NCBI GenBank assembly: GCA_028291545.1
Contig: JAQGHR010000023.1
Coordinates: 1 to 52,880 of the forward strand
From: Planctomycetota bacterium
GTDB lineage: Bacteria > Planctomycetota > Planctomycetia > Isosphaerales > Isosphaeraceae
Reading direction: 5' to 3'
DNA: 52,880 nucleotides
The notes below the pieces were generated by a model. It was not told the origin of the DNA. It made no database searches and was given only the letters and a program-made list of their open reading frames with translations. Of this stretch, positions 52,701-52,880 are shown piece by piece; within the stretch, counting starts at the first letter, position 1, and the number at the start of each line of letters is the position of its first letter. Position numbers and translations under genes: made by a program.

Positions 52701-52880
52701 CACTGACCCCGACGGCGAGGCGCTCGCCCTGACCGCGAATGGATTGCCCGCCCTCCCGATCCCCGCCTTCGCGACCTTCACCGACCACGGCGACGGCACT
52801 GCCACGCTGCATTTTGCACCCGGTACAGGGGATCGCGGCATCTATCCGATCACGCTTCGCGTGCAGGATGGAGGCGATGG
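34795..52880 (+). CDS. Giant CARDB-repeat surface protein (3' end outside window)
   Basis: One frame without a stop from the ATG at 34795 (AAGGA nine bases before) to the window end: at least 6,028 codons. Residues 36-43 (LESRLLLA) are a planctomycete LEPR-xLL-type N-terminal motif after a basic stretch. About 33 CARDB-like repeats of ~126 residues fill ~45-4,200, each with DL.V, W.D.VYLS, YLLVV.D and E.DETNN. Then come a PPC-like domain (~4,205-4,312), an IPT/TIG-like domain, a DUF7619-like region (~4,740-4,910), an Ig-like domain, a propeller-like region (~5,080-5,335), an SbsA-type Ig domain, and five He_PIG/cadherin-like repeats (from ~5,555). DETNN and DPDGD sites suggest calcium binding. 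Probably an exported adhesin or envelope fibre. All long minus-strand frames here are antisense artefacts. Confidence 0.92.
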   Translation, partial: MISPRDPRSELGSLRRKSLSRLASRRKRSTMQIESLESRLLLASGLDLKISAATAPPIEILGGTATVQFTVMNVGSEPASTAWYDGVYLSDDTEFDPKVDQAIGYQYEGDLVPLVAGASADRILDVAIPVDATPGSRHLLFVVDAFSQLTETDTTNNVLDVPVTLVVPKVDLVVSTVDAPTQASPGDSLAVNWTITNQNVESASNAWFDSVYLSPTPTFDATTAVPLGDLYADAYIPLGSGAGYATSLGVVIPASSALGTQYLLVVTDSGGSQPETDETNNVRAVPITLSIGDLAVSTPSAPASARLGDSISISFQVSNVGSGIVTPSRYDAVYLSDSPTLNDTSIALGFYVYGGPTLTSGDQYTVSGTIDLPGQLALGSRYLVFVADAGGTRPESNETNNTMALPITILGRADLIVGGSASPASIRVGDQAGVSFLVMNSGSDVAAGNWTDSVYLSTKPFLDASALLLSMSPRSGQPSLAIGESYSVAKTVSIPPATSPGAAYFLFVADDGNGLKESDETNNLRAVAVNVLPAPELTVTAISSPPLAGVGRTIAVSYTVKNTGSADAFAGFDGTSFISWSDSLYLSDDPFLDVNDTFLDSAPRGSILSKGDSYVVNRNVAVPTISTGAHYLLVMTDATNQIPESDETDNVRAIPLTVSPTDTNLSVISATAPAAATAGDTIGVSYTVKNLGTTPASALWYDSVYLSDTPNLDASSLLITTQARPDSAPLAGGASYTTANVFFLVPATARPTTQYLLFVTDVYDQQAESDEHNVKAIPFTLKVPDLAASSPSAPASAVVGVPFSVSFLVTNAGASPAVKSWYDGVYLSAVPTFDASAVLLASQSQSGHAPLDPGGKYLSLLNVTLPRTAVGSHFLLLVTDAFGAAGDINRTNNVQAVPVNVHAPDLIVTTASAAASTVSVNGQVQVSWTVGNQGDAAGPANWPDTIYLSDKPFYDFTATSLATLSRPNQVALASGDSYSLSQFVTIPTSAKTGNRYLLVVADGNNQVFESDESNNTYALPITVGAPDLTTTSVNAPASASLGGQITVSWNDHNSGAFEAPANWTDQIYLSADPILDVGRDTLLGSQQHVAGSPLPPGADASLSQIVSLPASTQIRNGYLLVVADGTRLQGETDETNNVTAVPFTIVGPGANLTVTSITAPSQIVVAASFPLSWTVKNVGSIPTTGGSWFDSVYLSTRSVFDGSALGLGSYFVGANAPLSAGDMYTLTRTVTIPAALLPPTGDIFLLVQADQSNSTSESAEDDNFRAFPVRLTYSYDLAVSKAAAPSNALVGSSIPVSWTVKNLGSASTIVGWSDSLYLSSDPTLDLGDTLLGQQVPPPQTFLNASGTYSRDRNVLIPADAATGSRYLLVVTDSNHSLDETDESNNVLAVPLSLGSVDLAISAANGPISAVVGDPIQVGFTVTNQGDSATTASWSDFIYLSTDDIYDSSDLYLGSYDRGPSPPAIAPGSSYSVSPLFSIPDRAASGLHHLLFVTNRDRQQIESNTVNDVCSIPIDLGAPNLSVTALSAPAAAVLNPGAAIGVSWSVVNTGSVPARANWIDSVYVSDKATFDATATLLGSLPHSSASPLDSEGKYDASLSVKFPPSVPAGATYLLLVTDATGRQGETDETNNVRAVPITLGLADLVVSDATVPATATLGETISVSWTVSNPTSFAAQGFGFDSNINSPTYSQYYAAVWKDSVFLSDMPTLNGSETPLATDAHLSLDSGGHYNVTKNVVIPDSNRVGSYYLIIRAGDPAGVRESNLANDLYVIPITLLPKDVELTVSHADSPATAQVGQTVRVEWTVTNVGSDAATARWFDSIYLSDDPFLNFGDTRLVARTVDSHAPLSTSASYTHAENVTIPATLTGNRYLLIVTDADGSQAESNETNNVLAVPISIAGPGVDLIVPSVTSPATASLNQAITVTAIVKNQGSSAALSGWNDQLFLSMDSTFDASDLFIAQSSSFPPLDPNASYGSTLTGVIPGTLGTGSRFLLVVANANRGQSETNTANNVSAFPITLGAPDLVITSAQGPATAASGGTVSLSYTLTNSGSFPAIAAWNDAVYVSTKATFDASARQVAVRNRQVSTLAAGGSEQVNLQGTIPGTTAPGDAYLLFVADADHLQTETDETDDVRAIPIHVAAGDLVVSSLSTPGIGVLGGQVTVTWTVTNQGSQNSAGIWQDNVYVSDSPTFDSSATFVSTFYRPDFDTPLAAGSSYAQTQTLTVPASSATGSRFLIIVADANSSLVETDETNNSRSASIAIVKTVDLTITSATAPAAVILGDSVPISFTVKNVGVSTLTGSWFDRIYLSNDPVLDIYTDQVVATIPTTNPTTLAADGSYTVARNITIAATATGNRWLLFVTDAGSGVSEINESNNLVAIPVLLAAPDLIVSAATAPVNASIGTSIAFSYTVKNQGAVDAPRIQSDAVYVSDFPTLDYRATLLTNTGGLPVSRLVAGGSYSVSSNVTLPPSTKTDARYLLFAADNTNLQPETDETNNVFAVPIQIQAPDLVVASISLPPTAQEAATIDVSWTISNLGDGLATGPWTDTLLLSDDATAGNDTLLKTVVVQATLAPGQSTTVTTSITLPKGVTGDRHLVVRADDRADVAENDETNNILVSGATVAIGLQPAPNLQVTLVSAPVSGRPGQTIAVSWTVKNSGAVDAAGSWTDRIVLSPLGTVLASVTHNGGLAVGAHYDATTQVTLPVVADGTYQIVIQTDADGVVAEGSKENDNQGAADPPLLVGHPDLVPSILTIPATAAAGSTIGVDWSVANNGMLPADGSWIDQVILSTESNLHSGARFLLGQQTHAGPLASGDSYKFHLDVKIPNDASGPRFILIYSDATLQVNEAGAEDNNLVAAPVLAQQAPYPDLAVSNVNVQSAVAIGNPATATIGWTVVNLGSGAGAVANWVDRVYATPTAFPSATPSLIAEFTHSGLLAASGHYTRSESIRLPRDYTGNYRISVVTDATGVVFENGSTANNTGSSSQLLGVATTAYADLVPASFVVPTTAGSGKSLNVSWNVLNQGIATTDLGAWNDIVTLTTDPDGVHAVATLGVLGHVGALAVGGSYARTADLSIPNGLSGTYYLALHVNSTAALTASAYESIHTDNNLRVSGPIQVNFTPPPDLVVGKITAPLQANSGSKIDVAWTVLNNGQGGASSNWTDVVELKDIANPTANPVVLGAFMYTAGLESGRSYTRSEQFSLPANLRGLFQVVVETNFAILNQPRLYEGARTDNNVGVATESLSLVLPDRPDLQILKVEAPAIIQAGAGLTFDFDVINAGPGATTTPHWIDRVFLSPSTTLGGDAVLLGSFDNGAALGSGGSYRTHAGGLVIPDRFRGPAYLIVSADATDLVNEFPNETNNNQIVAITIKPAPLADLVTSAVAAPDQAIGGTTIEVDFHVANLGLNKTDASGWTDTVWLSHDRTRPTPIRGDLYAKVIDGDIKLGDFFHSGVLDVGQGYDQKVQITLPKKLYDEFTGETRPIAGQWYITAWSNTYGVVTEESLETNLNPDELTEIDSSNYKARPISLLTPPSPDLVVTSILAPAQAPAGTHYTVSWTVQNQGTGATDQDQNGDKVFLSDQPVLDGAHSWYLGRADHLGRLDAGGSYTASLDVDLSPAISGRYLVVMTNVGTAMRVSTDEGPYRSNDLTATPAVVTPAPADLRVSSIVVPSQNFSNQDTSITWTVTNYGAAVWSGTRLWSDHVYISPFDTFDPFRSLEIGTFTHGNKTPLGTGQSYSNTQNVRIPAGYDGKYYLFMQADYLESHSYPTLENEFNDRSHDIYASRVYEGEGIAEDNNLGTAVIAVTYREPDLVVSGVVLPSSPSHAGDTIPISYTVTNRGTRATRQDDWVDRVYLSKDMSLDPSDQTLGEFEQLGALAVGGSYSQTLNVALPIAIEGPYYLLVFTDSNLYGPISPSVGQLSVDAASGPFSTRVPEFADEGNNVTVTPLTILRSELPDLQVTILSVPQHAIVGQTLTLNYAVRNTGNGDASNRGAGAAASWNDTFYLSRDAFLDVQSDRYLGALSHDGGLAAGASYTGTLPLRLPAGLSGTYYLFAVTDPFRFADDRRGTVMESNEANNASSQPVIIDLPPPADLRVDSILIPPSAKSGDLVPLSWTVTNHGQAPATGAWSDTAYLSADGTQDAGDRALGRFSFTGTLQPNQSYTASILALLPASAAGQYRVLVRTDVFNEVVEGPDETNNTTASVDLIAVAVRSLTLGTPLATTLSTGDERLYQIVVSANQTLRITVSTADADAANEVFLRFGRVPTSIDYDAAYQGQLQGNQTATVGSTQAGVYYVLVRGQSEPGSGSRVLIQADSLPFQITDVKLDSGGDARYVTTTISGALFDPHATVKLTRPGFAEIEPVNYRVVDGTRIDAVFDLRGAPHGLYDLTVINPNGARAIVPYRYLVETALPPDVTIGLGGPRLLSPGQSGLYGFTLQSTTNVDTPYVFYQFGVPEMGENPVLFNLPYVVFNTSAGAAPNVANVAWAEVVSAVDVKGENIAPGYAVDLPDGSFAGVSFTALTYPGLQAALDQHHQSLTDFDPYSVAFQFHIEASATPMTRDEFLASQRAEAANLRAKILADPTASKTLLVLAANAGTWSNLYLTGLTQAGLLRPEDQPPGLRDDPQLVSLIATLSAGLLAGPAGKEIITGGNLAGFFTSVRRWYGNDPAQVTTLGDSHAVIAAFPPSAESLNLNLSAKTHTESFNIYVPYSFARPDASPVVPVPALDFSGLLNGASGATAATLTGPLGYGLRQFLPTGQALPYTVQFQNDPRAVTSVGEVRVVQKLDPNLDLRSFRVGDIKLGDLQVHIPSGRGSFQGDFDFTASRGFILRVSAGLDLSTRTASWLLQAIDPQTGEVLRDTSRGLLAPNDLQGHGSGYVGYTIKPKDGLPTGTTIQAQARVLFNTAAPQDTAILADTIDSVAPTTSLTAVPVEAGSAELDVRWTATDEAGGSGVAHVTVYVSQDGGDYAIWLSQSTDVSGIFYGEAGHSYRFLALATDNAGNRESPPMNIQAPDDGSGANLGSLPELSGTTTSDLGTPPSPTTDKSPNPLFNIATSLLPSAAAASGASEFGTVVKPFIAGSFATGIAQSYANIGPMALLPLADGSLLASGGAGRNEVFHIPKEGGAVGSPLATLDEPIYDLGMDATGNLWATTGGGPLLELDANTGAILGRFGDGLTQTLAIQRGSGLIYVSSGKGIEVFDPTTQGFRHFSTTRVNSLAFGPDGALWATSWPTRGDIVRFDDTGHAQAVVHLDSPADSITFGQAGTRLAGLLFVSNNAGSDPSLGGSLTMVDLATLRRLDVATAGSRGANIRATADGRVFLSQTHEIDVLTPIDPPHVASVYPSDGSLIALPQDTISITFDRDMFIGTASQFASVLNPANYSVKGEIVGDTPIAAVAYDSTTRTAYLRVEGLEADHYRLEVKRTVQSLDGLALSAGFASQFIAVTDLSALLSIRFTNARSDRGDHTISYDVIVTSKSTSDLLLPLVLNLSPMQQYDGAPLGTSGQSSDGTWLIDLSASLPGGVLHPGASTVGRTITVYNPSRQRVAFDPTVSALPQANAAPSISSQPITSATTGAWYTYAAAATDPNGEPVTFVLYQSPLGMTLDSATGLIRWTPGAASPGQADVVVLAYDTHGSRAVQEFIITVGGVNRPPVIADLAAVLAGTEGQPLRIDVIATDADGDRLMYWADSLPAGAHFDAASHALLWTPGGHSAGTYPGVRFSVSDGLHTVSRTVTLEISPAASIPLLARPTDRVVNEGDEVRFTLIGSDPDGVRLTYSSPRLPPGATLNPTTGAFQWTPSYVQHGLWNIPFVASNGVNSITQTITMTVLNVNAAPLFDNLDRFQIVENQALTFQAFAFDPDNPNYVPPSRNSDGTLTPLLGTKSSVTYSVTGLPNGASFDRDTARFSWTPGYDAAGSYQVTFVATDEGDGTGVPQTSGRIARITVINANRAPQLIAIANQTLARGASLDLLVQATDPDGEALALTANGLPALPIPAFATFTDHGDGTATLHFAPGTGDRGIYPITLRVQDGGD
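34927..47400 (+). repeat. 33 tandem CARDB-like repeats
   Basis: Repeat units begin near 34930, 35299, 35671, 36031, 36400, 36781, 37144, 37504, 37867, 38242, 38617, 38983, 39343, 39715, 40132, 40495, 40852, 41212, 41578, 41941, 42304, 42670, 43015, 43384, 43765, 44152, 44536, 44908, 45382, 45760, 46207, 46648 and 47053. Most are 360-380 bases. The units have diverged in DNA sequence while keeping protein motifs, so the array is old. Units after about 42,670 are more variable in length and motif. Confidence 0.85.

Overview
The window looks like chromosomal DNA of a planctomycete, most likely of the Isosphaeraceae type. The signs are high GC with strongly G/C-ending codons, a giant secreted protein with an N-terminal LEPR-xLL-type motif (LESRLLLA), a DUF4159/prenyltransferase-repeat protein, a MoxR/DUF58/BatA set, and a tyrosine recombinase of planctomycete type. 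All assignments come from reading the sequence; no database search was run.

Layout. (1) 1-8300, host genes: a glycine-rich secreted protein with LTxxQ-like motifs; a MotA/TolQ/ExbB-like channel protein with a membrane partner carrying an Ig-like domain; an ATC-hydrolase-like protein; two conserved hypotheticals; and a BatA/VWA membrane protein. (2) 8883-23823, a 14.9 kb integrated element in a tRNA-Ser(GCT) gene, bounded by perfect 63 bp direct repeats. Its left arm is a minus-strand run of small genes headed by an RHH-like and a HTH (small-terminase-like) protein. Its cargo is a Panacea antitoxin/toxin pair and an MmeI-like type IIL/IIG restriction-modification enzyme. Its right arm has an AlpA/excisionase-like protein, an AAA ATPase/helicase, a CHC2-Toprim primase, a serine recombinase, an XRE regulator and the integrase. 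No capsid or tail genes are visible, so it resembles a phage satellite or small integrative element with defence cargo. (3) 23852-33321, host again: YheT-like hydrolase, DUF4159 protein, a secreted hypothetical, MoxR ATPase, DUF58 protein and an SPFH protein. (4) 33691-34213, a tight minus-strand cluster of unusual tRNA genes (Arg-CCG, Arg-TCG, Arg-GCG, Cys-GCA and a degenerate Asn-like one). (5) 34795 to the window end, one uninterrupted reading frame of at least 6,028 codons. It encodes a surface or secreted protein of 33 CARDB-like repeats followed by PPC-like, Ig-like, propeller-like and cadherin/He_PIG-like domains.

The most striking observation is that the integrase gene contains its own attachment site. 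In the integrated state int runs through the tRNA-Ser gene (antisense) into host DNA, while a 68-codon tail that fits the planctomycete integrase C-terminus lies 14 kb away at the other end of the element. The two pieces are in the same reading frame across the 63 bp repeat, so excision would rebuild a 551-residue integrase and integration replaces its C-terminus. Other notable signals are five GTCAC iterons at exactly 11 bp spacing before the replication genes, three 16 bp iterons ending in a palindrome inside a near-consensus promoter before the serine recombinase, five neighbouring small proteins sharing an N-terminal RLxx[LIA]E motif, and a one-base frameshift at a C tract at the start of the restriction enzyme gene.
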